From NCBI GenBank assembly GCA_937921835.1, contig CAKZVG010000660.1, positions 1 through 6,342 of the forward strand: a DNA stretch of 6,342 bases, given 5' to 3'. Source of the stretch: an uncultured Bryobacteraceae bacterium (lineage in GTDB: Bacteria; Acidobacteriota; Terriglobia; Bryobacterales; Bryobacteraceae). Position 1 is the first letter of the stretch. Every line of letters starts with the position of its first letter. Under the pieces are notes generated by a model. That model searched no databases and was not told the DNA's origin. It was given only the letters and a program-made list of their open reading frames with translations. Below, piece by piece: positions 1 through 6,342 of the stretch. The translations under genes were made by a program, and so were the position numbers.

Positions 1-1227
1 TCCGCGGGGATGTGCAGTGGGCAGCCGCTCGATCCGGAAGTCCTGCGCCTGGCGAAGATCAAACTCAGAATGGCCGAAAACCTGGAACGCCTGCCCAACT
101 ATACCTGCCTGCAAACCATCGAGCGCACGCAGCGCGGCCCCAAATCGCAACGCACGAGGATCATCGACACCATCCGCATCGAGGTGGCGCTGGTGGGCGG
201 TAAGGAACTGTTCGCCTGGCCGGGCGGCGAGCGCTTCGAGGAGCGCGAAATCCGCGAGTTCGCCGGACCCGGCGGAGCCATCGGCAACGGCAGTTTCGCG
301 CTGCACGCGCGCGCCGTCTTTCTTTCCGCCGCGCCCGTGTTCCGCTATGCCGGCGAGACCGAGTTGCGCGGCCGCCGCGCCTACCGCTACCGCTTCTCGG
401 TCGCCCAGGGGCTCAGCGGCTATCTGATCCGCTCCGGCGAGCGGACCGGCATTGCCGGATATCATGGGGACATCTGGGCGGATGCCGGCTCGCTCGACTT
501 GCTGCGCCTGGAAGTACACGCCGACGACATCCCGCCGCACCTGGAGATCCTCAACGCGTCCAACGTGATCGACTACGAACGCGTTCCGCTGGGCGGCGCG
601 GACTTCCTGCTGCCCGTCAGTTCCCAGTTGAGCATGCTGAGCATCTACGGCATCGAAAGCCGGAACGCGATCCGCTTCTCCGGCTGCCGGCATTATGCGG
701 GCGAGTCGGTGGTGACCTTTGGCGACCCTCCAGCCGGCGAGGGGCCCGCCGCGCCCCGCCGCCAGCGCCTGGAATTGCCGCCCGGACTCGAATTCGAGAT
801 CAGCCTCGAAACACCCGTAAAATTCGAGGAGGCCGCCATCGGCGACCCGGTGAACGCCACTCTGGCTCGCGACCTGAAACGCAAAGGAAAACTTCTGGCT
901 CCCAAAGGAGCGGCCCTGAGCGGACGCCTGGCGCGCCTGGAGCGCCGCTATGGCGGACGGGATTTCTTCCTCGTCGGGCTTGAGTTCTCTAAGCTTGAAT
1001 TCGGCGATTTCGAAGCGGAAGTGCAGGCCCGCTTCGAGCGCGCCGCCAGCTTGCTGCCGGGAATGGCCGGCAGCCCCGGGTTTCCCCCCGCCCACGCCCT
1101 CCAGCCCGGCCGGCGCGCGGATGGTCCGGGCCTGCTGGTCTTGCCGGGGCCGTCGTTTGAATTGCCCAGGGGATTCCGGATGATCTGGAGGACCGTGGAC
1201 CCGCCGCCGCCGGATGGAATACGCTGA
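1..1227 (+). CDS. Uncharacterised, probably exported two-part protein (5' end cut by window edge)
   Basis: The reading frame is open from base 1 to the TGA at 1225-1227. An ATG lies at 10, but there is no upstream stop and no signal peptide after it, so the true start, probably with an export signal, likely lies outside the window. Numbering from that ATG, residues 13-40 hold a charged helix-like stretch leading to 'LERLPNYTC'. I associate this opening with a family common in Acidobacteria. Residues 50-235 alternate hydrophobic and polar residues like a beta-rich fold, loosely reminiscent of LolA-type periplasmic proteins. A Pro/Gly/Ala-rich linker spans about 238-252. A second beta-rich part (256-345) carries 'LPPGLEFEI', 'GDPVNA' and 'APKGAALSGR', followed by a low-complexity Pro/Gly tail. 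The function is unknown and no catalytic motif is visible. The gene is followed by GH88 after 27 bases, probably in one transcript. The frame is very likely real; the localisation is inferred. Confidence 0.8.
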   Translation, partial: SAGMCSGQPLDPEVLRLAKIKLRMAENLERLPNYTCLQTIERTQRGPKSQRTRIIDTIRIEVALVGGKELFAWPGGERFEEREIREFAGPGGAIGNGSFALHARAVFLSAAPVFRYAGETELRGRRAYRYRFSVAQGLSGYLIRSGERTGIAGYHGDIWADAGSLDLLRLEVHADDIPPHLEILNASNVIDYERVPLGGADFLLPVSSQLSMLSIYGIESRNAIRFSGCRHYAGESVVTFGDPPAGEGPAAPRRQRLELPPGLEFEISLETPVKFEEAAIGDPVNATLARDLKRKGKLLAPKGAALSGRLARLERRYGGRDFFLVGLEFSKLEFGDFEAEVQARFERAASLLPGMAGSPGFPPAHALQPGRRADGPGLLVLPGPSFELPRGFRMIWRTVDPPPPDGIR

Positions 1228-1244
1228 ATAGATCGAAGCTGTGG

Positions 1245-1249
1245 AAGGA
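1245..1249 (+). promoter_or_regulatory. Ribosome binding site of the GH88 gene
   Basis: AAGGA lies 5 bases before the ATG at 1255, a good Shine-Dalgarno match at normal spacing. It supports this ATG as the start of the glycoside hydrolase. No separate promoter is visible in the 27-base gap after the upstream gene. Confidence 0.75.
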
Positions 1250-1254
1250 AAGCC

Positions 1255-2418
1255 ATGATCCAGTTCGAAATCGAATCCGACCGTCCGCTGTTTGAAGCCG
1301 CCGTCGCTTTCGCCGAAGCCCAGGTCAAACGGTTGATCGAACGCTACCCGGACTTCTACCCCGTCTACACCCGCAACGGCCGCTGGAAGCATGAAGGCCC
1401 ATCGTGGACCCATTGGTGCGACGGCTTCCTTCCCGGCATGATGTGGCTGTTCCACCGCCGCGCCAAGGCGGGCAGCGCCGACAGCGCCTACTGGCTGGAG
1501 CAGGCGGTGCGCTACACCCGGCCGCTTGAGGCTCGCAAGGACGACCGCGACGTACACGACCTCGGCTTCATTTTTCTGCCCACTTACTACCGCTGGTATC
1601 AAAAGACCAAGGATCCCGCCCTGAGCGAAGTCCTGGTGCAGGCCGGCAAGACCCTGGCGTTACGATTCCGGGAAAACGGCCAGTATCTGCGCTCCTTTGT
1701 CGCCGAAAACTCCCTGTTCATCGACATCATGATGAACGTGGGGATCATCTTTTACGCCGCGCGCGAAACCGGCGACCGGCGCCTGCGCGAGATCGCCCTG
1801 CGCCATGCCTTGACCACGCGGCGCTACCTGGTGCGCGGGGACGGCTCCACCGCCCATGAGGGCCTGTTCGATCTCGAGACCGGCGAGTTCGTCCGCGAGG
1901 CCACCCACCAGGGCTTCCGCGCCGATTCCTGCTGGTCCCGCGGCCTGGCGTGGGCCATGTATGGCTTCAGCACCTGCTACGAGTACAGCCGCGACCCGCG
2001 TTTCCTCGGCACCGCCATGGACTGCGCGGATTACTACATCACCCACTGCCCCGCCGACGGCGTTCCACCCTGGGACTTCAACGCTCCCGCCGAAAGCCGC
2101 AAACTGCTCGACACTTCGGCCGGAGCCATCGCGGCCGCGGGGCTGCTGCGGCTGTCGCGGCTGCTGCACGATCCGGTCAAGGGGCATTTCTACTGGTCCA
2201 CGGCGACGGTGATTCTGCGCAACCTCTGCCAGAAACATCTCGCCAAGGACGACCCCGATTGGGAGGGCGTGCTCAAAGGCGGCGTCTACCACGTCCACAA
2301 GAACCTGGGCGTGGACGAGAGCGTGATGTGGGGCGATTACTTCCTGATTGAAGCGCTCGAACACCTGCTCCGGCTTCCGGCCGAAATCCGGCACGCGAAG
2401 CCGGAAAACGCGGGGTAG
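1255..2418 (+). CDS. Unsaturated glucuronyl hydrolase, glycoside hydrolase family 88
   Basis: The family hydrolyses the terminal 4,5-unsaturated uronic acid from oligosaccharides released by polysaccharide lyases (glycosaminoglycans, xanthan, gellan, ulvan and similar), by hydrating the double bond. The 387 residues match the usual length of about 370-400 for this (alpha/alpha)6-barrel enzyme. 'DGFLPGMMWLF' (56-66) is the typical N-terminal barrel motif. 'DVHDLGF' (99-105) places an Asp at 102, and 'FIDIMMN' (155-161) places Asp157. These correspond to the two catalytic aspartates known as Asp88 and Asp149 in the Bacillus GL1 enzyme. His201 and 'THQGFRADSCWSRGLAW' (217-233) match the conserved substrate-site region. 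There is no signal peptide, so it is probably cytoplasmic. GH105 is the main alternative, but the HDLGF and IDxMMN motifs favour GH88. The exact substrate cannot be read from the sequence, and no lyase or sugar transporter is in the window. The gene lies 27 bases after the unknown gene and converges on the TonB receptor gene. Confidence 0.93.
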   Translation: MIQFEIESDRPLFEAAVAFAEAQVKRLIERYPDFYPVYTRNGRWKHEGPSWTHWCDGFLPGMMWLFHRRAKAGSADSAYWLEQAVRYTRPLEARKDDRDVHDLGFIFLPTYYRWYQKTKDPALSEVLVQAGKTLALRFRENGQYLRSFVAENSLFIDIMMNVGIIFYAARETGDRRLREIALRHALTTRRYLVRGDGSTAHEGLFDLETGEFVREATHQGFRADSCWSRGLAWAMYGFSTCYEYSRDPRFLGTAMDCADYYITHCPADGVPPWDFNAPAESRKLLDTSAGAIAAAGLLRLSRLLHDPVKGHFYWSTATVILRNLCQKHLAKDDPDWEGVLKGGVYHVHKNLGVDESVMWGDYFLIEALEHLLRLPAEIRHAKPENAG

Positions 2419-2429
2419 CCGGACCGGCC

Positions 2430-2449
2430 GCCCCTCGCGGCGCGGGGGT
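2430..2449. terminator. GC-rich hairpin between convergent genes, possible terminator
   Basis: In the 49-base gap between the GH88 and receptor stop codons, CCCC (2431-2434) and CGC (2436-2438) pair with GCG (2442-2444) and GGGG (2445-2448). The loop is GGC, T2435 is bulged, and a G-T closing pair is possible. The position suits a terminator serving both convergent genes. However, neither strand has a T-tract after the stem, so it is not a classical intrinsic terminator. It may only slow polymerase or protect 3' ends. Confidence 0.3.
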
Positions 2450-2467
2450 ATCGGTTTGCATGTGTCA

Positions 2468-4714
2468 CTAGAAGAACCGCACCGAGTAACTGAACCGCAC
2501 CCCCCGTCCGATTTCCGGCGCATAGGACTTGATCAGCGAGACGTGATTGCGATACAGCCGGTCGGCCGCGTTGAATAAGTTGACGCCAAACGAATGCAGG
2601 GCGTGCGAACGCGCCAGCGTGTAAGTGGCGTTGAGGTTGATCGTCGCGTAGCCCGGCGTCGGTTCTTCGTTCACGTACAGATCGTTCTGAACGTTCGCGA
2701 GGATCAGCTCCGGACGGACGCTCAATCCCCCGCGCCGGCCCTCGATCCCCACCCGGCCACGCACGGGCGGAATCCGGGGCAGGGGAAGGGCTGGCGCGGT
2801 GAGCTGCGCGTCCACCGCGTCCACGCCGAGGCGCAGCCACAGGTCGCGGAGCAACGAAACGTCCAGGCGTCCCTCGGCTCCCAAATAGCGGCTGTCGCCT
2901 TGCCGGAAGAAGGCTTTCACCAGACCGTCCTCGAACTCGCCGGTAGGCTCGAGAAAGATGAAATCGCTTAAGCGGTAATAGAAGAAGTTACCCTCCGCCT
3001 TGAGCCGCGAAGTCTGATGGCGGAGAGAAAGATCCACCCCGCTGCCGCGCTCCCTCTTCAAGTTCCGGTCGCCGACTTCGTACGCAAGGTTTCCGTGGTG
3101 CGGCCCCTGGTTGAATAACTCCTCGATCGCCGGCGCCCGGTAGGAGTTACTGTAACTGGCCATGAACGCGCCTCCCCTCCACAGCGGCACATTCAATCCG
3201 GCCGAACCCGAGAAACCGGTGAAGGACCGGCTTCCGGCGCCGCGCGGCTGGTAGCGGTTCGTCTCCAGGCGTCCGCCGAACTGGAAGCGCACGCGTTCCA
3301 GGTTCAGCGACTGCAAGGCGAAGGCGGCAAAATTGTCCTGCGTCACCGGCGGCGTGGCCGCTTCCTCCCCGCGCACGTCGTAGGACCGCCGCATCCCGGC
3401 GAACCCGAAGCTGCCCGAGAGCGTTCCACGGCGGTGCTGATCGAAAACCCCGCGGTAGCTGAACTGCCGGTTGAAGAATTCGGCGCCAATGGCATCCTCC
3501 ACCAGTTCCTTGTGGTTCCAGTCGCTGTAGTTAAGATTCAGGGTGAAGTTCTCGACCGGCCCGTCCAGGTCCTTGAGGCCCGCCGCCAGACGCAGGTTGT
3601 GGCGGCGCCACTTCAGATCCACCGGCCCCTCGTCCTCGTGATGGTGATCCCCGTCGCCATCCAGCCGTTTCACCGCCGCGTGGTGTTTATGCTCGCCCTC
3701 GTGATCGTGCTCGTGCTCGGGCGCGAGCGGGATCCCATAGCGCCCGTCATAGACGCCGTAGCCCAGACTCCAGAAGTTGCGCTTCCCGTAGCGCCCGAGG
3801 CTGGCGGAGGTGTGGGTGATGCGGGTCTCGGAGTTCTCGACCTTGCCCAGCGGGGTCTTGTAATCCCCCGTCCTCAGGCCGCCGCCCGCGGCGTTGAGCA
3901 TCCACCTGCCATTGCCATACTCCATCCCCCCATTGCCTCCCCCCAATCCGTTGTTGGTCCCGCCGGTCGCGTTCAGGAAACCTCGCACCCCCTCATGCGC
4001 GTGGCGATGCACCTCGTGATGCCCCGACAAGACGTTCACCACGCCTCCGATCGCGTTCGTTCCATAAAGCAGAGTCGCGGGTCCGCGCACCACTTCGATG
4101 CGCTCGACGCTGGATGCGTCCACGGGTTCCCCGTGATCGCCGGACTGCGAAGACAGGGTGCCGCTCGGAAGACCGTCCTGAAGAATGAGCACCCGGTCGC
4201 CGTCGAAGCCGCGCACCACCGGCCGGCTGGTGCCCGGCCCGAAGCTGCGTTTCGCGATTCCCACCTCGTGGTCCAGCGCCTCGCCGAGCGACGCCGAGGC
4301 GCGCGGAGCCAAGTCCAGCGCCTGCACGGTGAGCACCGAATGAAACGCATCGAGCGTGGGCTCTTCCCTTCCCGAGGCGGTCACCGTGATCTCCTCGTGA
4401 ATCGGCGCCAGGCGCAGCACGAAGTCGAGAGAGACCGATCCGCCCGCCGTGACTTCCACACTGCGCCGTTCGTCGCCGAGCGGGTGCATGTGCGCGATGA
4501 GGTCATAGCGTCCGGGCGGCACCTGCCGGAATTCGAAGCTGCCGTCCGCCCGGGTCTCGGCGCTACGCCTGAGCTGGACAATCAGCACGGTGGCGTGATG
4601 CAGAGGTCCGCCACGTTCGAGCGTGACCGTTCCCCGGATGGCGCCCGCCTCCTGGGCGGGCAGAGTGGGGGCGAGAAACAGAGCGGCGGCGGTCGCGGTG
4701 ATCCAGGTTCGCAT
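2468..4714 (-). CDS. TonB-dependent outer-membrane receptor, His-rich, ZnuD-like (putative zinc/metal uptake)
   Basis: This protein would move a ligand across the outer membrane using TonB/ExbBD energy. Residues 1-20 form a signal peptide ending LPA-QEA. Residues 25-100 are a CarboxypepD_reg-like beta-sandwich ('GAIRGTV', 'ADGSFEF', 'PPGRYDL'). A TonB-box-like 'EEITVTA' sits at 107-113. The plug spans about 118-230, with 'RPVVRGFDGDRVLILQDG' (164-181) and 'VERIEVVRGPATLLYGTNA' (203-221). The barrel runs to the end, with a TonB C-terminal signature and a terminal Phe. The length (748) is normal for classical receptors and shorter than Oar-like ones. Two His-rich segments stand out: 232-240 (five His) and 334-359 (nine His, with many Asp/Glu). 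These segments, 'SGDHG' in the plug and 'YGIPL' before the long loop resemble the zinc receptor ZnuD. Substrate is inferred; copper, nickel or another ligand is possible. An in-frame TAA two codons upstream fixes the ATG at 4714 as the earliest start, although no Shine-Dalgarno precedes it. Confidence 0.92.
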   Translation of the reverse strand: MRTWITATAAALFLAPTLPAQEAGAIRGTVTLERGGPLHHATVLIVQLRRSAETRADGSFEFRQVPPGRYDLIAHMHPLGDERRSVEVTAGGSVSLDFVLRLAPIHEEITVTASGREEPTLDAFHSVLTVQALDLAPRASASLGEALDHEVGIAKRSFGPGTSRPVVRGFDGDRVLILQDGLPSGTLSSQSGDHGEPVDASSVERIEVVRGPATLLYGTNAIGGVVNVLSGHHEVHRHAHEGVRGFLNATGGTNNGLGGGNGGMEYGNGRWMLNAAGGGLRTGDYKTPLGKVENSETRITHTSASLGRYGKRNFWSLGYGVYDGRYGIPLAPEHEHDHEGEHKHHAAVKRLDGDGDHHHEDEGPVDLKWRRHNLRLAAGLKDLDGPVENFTLNLNYSDWNHKELVEDAIGAEFFNRQFSYRGVFDQHRRGTLSGSFGFAGMRRSYDVRGEEAATPPVTQDNFAAFALQSLNLERVRFQFGGRLETNRYQPRGAGSRSFTGFSGSAGLNVPLWRGGAFMASYSNSYRAPAIEELFNQGPHHGNLAYEVGDRNLKRERGSGVDLSLRHQTSRLKAEGNFFYYRLSDFIFLEPTGEFEDGLVKAFFRQGDSRYLGAEGRLDVSLLRDLWLRLGVDAVDAQLTAPALPLPRIPPVRGRVGIEGRRGGLSVRPELILANVQNDLYVNEEPTPGYATINLNATYTLARSHALHSFGVNLFNAADRLYRNHVSLIKSYAPEIGRGVRFSYSVRFF

Positions 4715-4793
4715 AACTTACACTGGATGCGGGACCGGGCAGCAAAGTGAAGCCTTTCGTGCGAGCGGGCCGGATTGCGCCGTGAGCGGGACG

Positions 4794-4820
4794 CCGCGCG
4801 CCGTGGGCGGACCCGCGCGG
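4794..4820 (-). terminator. Inverted repeat just after the methyltransferase gene, weak terminator candidate
   Basis: CCGCGCG (4794-4800) and CGCGCGG (4814-4820) form a perfect 7-bp inverted repeat with a 13-base loop, beginning 2 bases past the methyltransferase stop on the minus strand. No T-run follows, so intrinsic termination is doubtful. In such GC-rich DNA this repeat could also arise by chance. The rest of the 108-base gap (4715-4822) before the receptor gene shows no convincing promoter or Shine-Dalgarno, so whether the receptor is read through from the methyltransferase operon is undecided. Confidence 0.25.
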
Positions 4821-4822
4821 AG

Positions 4823-6253
4823 TCACTCGCGCGGCACCAGCCGGATCATGCTCAGGTTTACGCTGAAGAGCCGCTCGTCTTCCGCCGCGCGCCAGACCGG
4901 GAAGGCGGCCACGCGCAGGCGGTACTCATCGGCGTCGGGAAGATCCGTTTCCAGCACGAACAGTCCGGGACGGTCCAGCGTCCAGCGTCCCGCGCGGACG
5001 CCGTTGGTCCAGGCTTCGACACAGACCGGAACGCCCTGCTCGAAGGACTTCTCGTGCGCGAAGCCGCGGATGCGGAGCCGTTGCGGCACGGGCTTGACGC
5101 GCTCCAGCCGGGCGCTCGCCTCGGCGCCGATCCAGCGGTACTTGTTTCCGAAGGCCCCCTCCAGTTCGTACCATCCCTCGATGAGGCGCGCGGCGTGTCC
5201 CGGCAGGCTGAAATCGATCGTGTCCGCGCGGTCGCCGGGGTAGAGTTCGGATTTGTCGGCCGAAGGCAACAGGTTGTAGACGCCGCCTTCGTTCGGGGCG
5301 CGATAGCCGCAAGCCGTGCACTCGAGCGCCTCGGCCGCGTCGAGACGCATGTTGCCTCCACAGTCCGGGCAGCGCAAATAGGACTCGAAGCGGCCGATGC
5401 GCTCCTCCATCGCCGGCGCTTCGCCCGCCTTGCGGCACACCGCTGCCAGGGTCCCGCCCAGCAGCCGCGCCGCGCCCCATTCGGAGCGGTAGCGGTCCCA
5501 GCGCACAGCCAGACGCTTGACCACGCGCTCTCCCCAACCGCGCTCGGGCACGAAAACCTCGTACTCGTGCGCCGCGAAGTGCTTCTCCACCAGGGCGTGC
5601 CACTCCTTCAATCCCATGGTGTGATTCTGGCGGATGCCGAAGCTCTCTTCCTGGTGGGCGCCGATAACGTCCCGCACCAGGTAGCCGAGCAGCCCCCAGC
5701 GGTAGAGCCGTCGCTCCCAGGGCTTCATTGTTTCCCAATACGGGCAGCGGTAAAGGCGCAGCGTGAGCAGGCGTTTGAGGGGCTCCTCGGCGAACAGGAA
5801 GACGCCGCCCGGCGCCAGCACCCGCTTGACTTCCAGGAAGACGCTCTCGATGTTCATGAACTGGCTAAGCATCTGGAAGGCCAGCACCATGCGCAGCGAG
5901 CCGTCGCGGAAGGGCAGCTTGACCGCGTCGCCCGCCACCCGCACGGGCCCGCGCGCCAGGTTCCACTGCTCCTTGAGCGCGAGTCCGTAACGCAGCGAGT
6001 CGGCCGAAATGTCCAAAGCGAAGCCGTCGGCGCCGAATTCGTTGGCCAGCATGTAGCTGGTATGGCCCACGTTGGCGCCGATTTCGAGAAACGGCGAGAG
6101 GCTTCCGATAAAGGCCAGATGATTGCGCAGCACGGCGCCCCGCCGCACGTTCTCCTCGGCGTACACGCGCATCGCGCGCTCGGGTTCGCCGAGCGAGGCG
6201 AAGTTATGGAATTCCACCTCGGCGCGCTTGACGGCCAGCGATTGAGCTTCCAT
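4823..6253 (-). CDS. SAM-dependent class I methyltransferase with Trm112-like zinc ribbon and C-terminal glycan-type domain
   Basis: The first part is a Rossmann-fold methyltransferase. Motif I is 'FLEIGANVGHTS' (55-66), an acidic residue ends strand 2 (Asp81 in 'ALDIS'), 'GDAVKLPF' (108-115) is the motif II region, and 'VKRVLAPGGVFLFAEE' (142-157) is the usual strand-5 signature. A charged linker leads to a zinc ribbon with CPDC (295-298) and CTAC (312-315). This is followed by 'EGGVYNLLP' (322-330), which matches the 'DGIPVLLP' end of Trm112/YcaR-like proteins. Residues 359-476 form a beta-rich domain with 'EGWYELEG', 'RWIGAEA' and a closing 'DERLFSVNLSMIRL'. I recognise this pattern from proteins of surface-polysaccharide synthesis. 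The substrate is unknown; a sugar or glycan-lipid intermediate is the best guess, with a small molecule or protein as alternatives. AGGA at 6258-6261 (minus strand), 4 bases before the ATG, supports the start. The gene follows the upstream gene by 6 bases, so it is almost certainly in the same operon. Confidence 0.85.
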   Translation of the reverse strand: MEAQSLAVKRAEVEFHNFASLGEPERAMRVYAEENVRRGAVLRNHLAFIGSLSPFLEIGANVGHTSYMLANEFGADGFALDISADSLRYGLALKEQWNLARGPVRVAGDAVKLPFRDGSLRMVLAFQMLSQFMNIESVFLEVKRVLAPGGVFLFAEEPLKRLLTLRLYRCPYWETMKPWERRLYRWGLLGYLVRDVIGAHQEESFGIRQNHTMGLKEWHALVEKHFAAHEYEVFVPERGWGERVVKRLAVRWDRYRSEWGAARLLGGTLAAVCRKAGEAPAMEERIGRFESYLRCPDCGGNMRLDAAEALECTACGYRAPNEGGVYNLLPSADKSELYPGDRADTIDFSLPGHAARLIEGWYELEGAFGNKYRWIGAEASARLERVKPVPQRLRIRGFAHEKSFEQGVPVCVEAWTNGVRAGRWTLDRPGLFVLETDLPDADEYRLRVAAFPVWRAAEDERLFSVNLSMIRLVPRE

Positions 6254-6257
6254 GCGA

Positions 6258-6261
6258 TCCT
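6258..6261 (-). promoter_or_regulatory. Ribosome binding site of the methyltransferase gene, overlapping the upstream stop
   Basis: On the minus strand the run TAGGATCGCATG holds the upstream gene's TAG stop, an AGGA Shine-Dalgarno core and the methyltransferase ATG. Termination of the upstream gene on top of the ribosome site suggests translational coupling. Confidence 0.6.
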
Positions 6262-6342
6262 ACTCGGGCGGCGCGGGATCCACCCACTCTCCGTCCTTCA
6301 TTATCCTCTCCACTCGCGGGCGGGTCCCGCCGGAGGCGCGCG
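6260..6342 (-). CDS. C-terminal tail of an upstream gene, possibly an amidohydrolase (partial)
   Basis: On the minus strand a frame is open from the window edge to the TAG at 6262-6260, giving 26 codons that end 'PRVERIMKDGEWVDPAPPE'. The pattern of a hydrophobic strand, 'V-x-x-I-(M/V)-K-(D/N)-G-x-x-V' and then a short tail resembles the end of amidohydrolase-superfamily proteins (imidazolonepropionase/dihydroorotase-like metal-dependent hydrolases), where this strand closes the small beta domain. The identification rests on this short tail only and is tentative. The tight 6-base gap to the methyltransferase start, with the stop inside its Shine-Dalgarno, supports it being a real coding end. 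It is too short to show any active-site residue. Confidence 0.5.
   Translation of the reverse strand, partial: RASGGTRPRVERIMKDGEWVDPAPPE

Noticed and set aside
1..18. Possible lipoprotein lipobox around the early Cys (SAGMC) of the first gene
   Set aside because: The residue before Cys is Met, not Gly/Ala/Ser, and no hydrophobic signal segment is visible, since the window starts here.
1660..2523. Long minus-strand open frame (287 codons) antisense to GH88
   Set aside because: Its Gly/Ala/Arg/Val-rich translation has no family signature. It overlaps the conserved GH88 catalytic region and is a typical GC-rich shadow.
4711..4730. Possible palindromic operator (GCAT...ATGC) at the receptor start, considered as a Zur-type site
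   Set aside because: Only four bases of each arm pair, the inner positions do not match, and it overlaps the start codon. There is no resemblance to an AT-rich Zur palindrome.
4717..4745. Promoter-like TTGCTG, 17 bases, TGTAAG on the minus strand before the receptor gene
   Set aside because: The spacing is right, but the -10-like box ends 2 bases before the start codon. Transcription would then begin inside the gene, and the matches are only 3/6 and 4/6.
3434..4750. Long plus-strand open frame (438 codons) antisense to the TonB receptor
   Set aside because: It lies opposite a clearly conserved receptor. Its translation has no recognisable motif or domain, and long antisense frames are common in high-GC codon usage.
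4926..5738. Minus-strand open frame of 270 codons inside the methyltransferase gene in another frame
   Set aside because: The translation is dominated by Arg, Gly and Ala and lacks motifs, whereas the overlapping frame carries the methyltransferase linker, zinc ribbon and C-terminal domain.

Overview
This is a high-GC chromosomal window from what is most likely a soil-type acidobacterium (Solibacteraceae/Bryobacteraceae-like). I infer this from the first gene, whose 'LPNYTC' opening and 'GDPV...APKGA' second half resemble a family I associate with Acidobacteria. The TonB receptor with a carboxypeptidase-regulatory-like N-terminal domain also fits. The assignment comes from recognising families, not from a database search. 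The window is almost fully coding, and no stretch of 300 bases lacks a gene. I see no RNA gene, CRISPR array, insertion sequence or attachment site.

Left part, plus strand (1-2418): the 3' portion of an uncharacterised, probably exported protein is followed after 27 bases by a complete GH88 unsaturated glucuronyl hydrolase with a good ribosome binding site. The short gap suggests co-transcription. GH88 enzymes finish the breakdown of lyase-cleaved uronate-containing polysaccharides, but no lyase or transporter for such a substrate is visible here.

Middle, minus strand (2468-4714): a complete TonB-dependent outer-membrane receptor converges on the GH88 gene across 49 bases. It carries a signal peptide, a CarboxypepD_reg-like domain, a TonB box, a plug and a barrel ending in Phe. 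Two histidine-rich segments suggest a ZnuD-like metal (zinc) receptor.

Right part, minus strand (4823-6342): a complete three-part protein combines a class I SAM methyltransferase, a Trm112-like zinc ribbon and a C-terminal beta-rich domain of the kind found in surface-glycan biosynthesis proteins. The gene starts 6 bases after the stop of an upstream gene, of which only the last 26 codons are in the window. That tail resembles the C-terminus of an amidohydrolase. The methyltransferase's ribosome binding site overlaps the upstream stop codon, so these two are almost certainly one operon. The 108-base gap between the methyltransferase and the receptor contains a GC-rich inverted repeat and no convincing promoter.

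I found no clear multi-gene novel system. The most interesting single items are the His-rich receptor and the methyltransferase with a cis-fused Trm112-like module.
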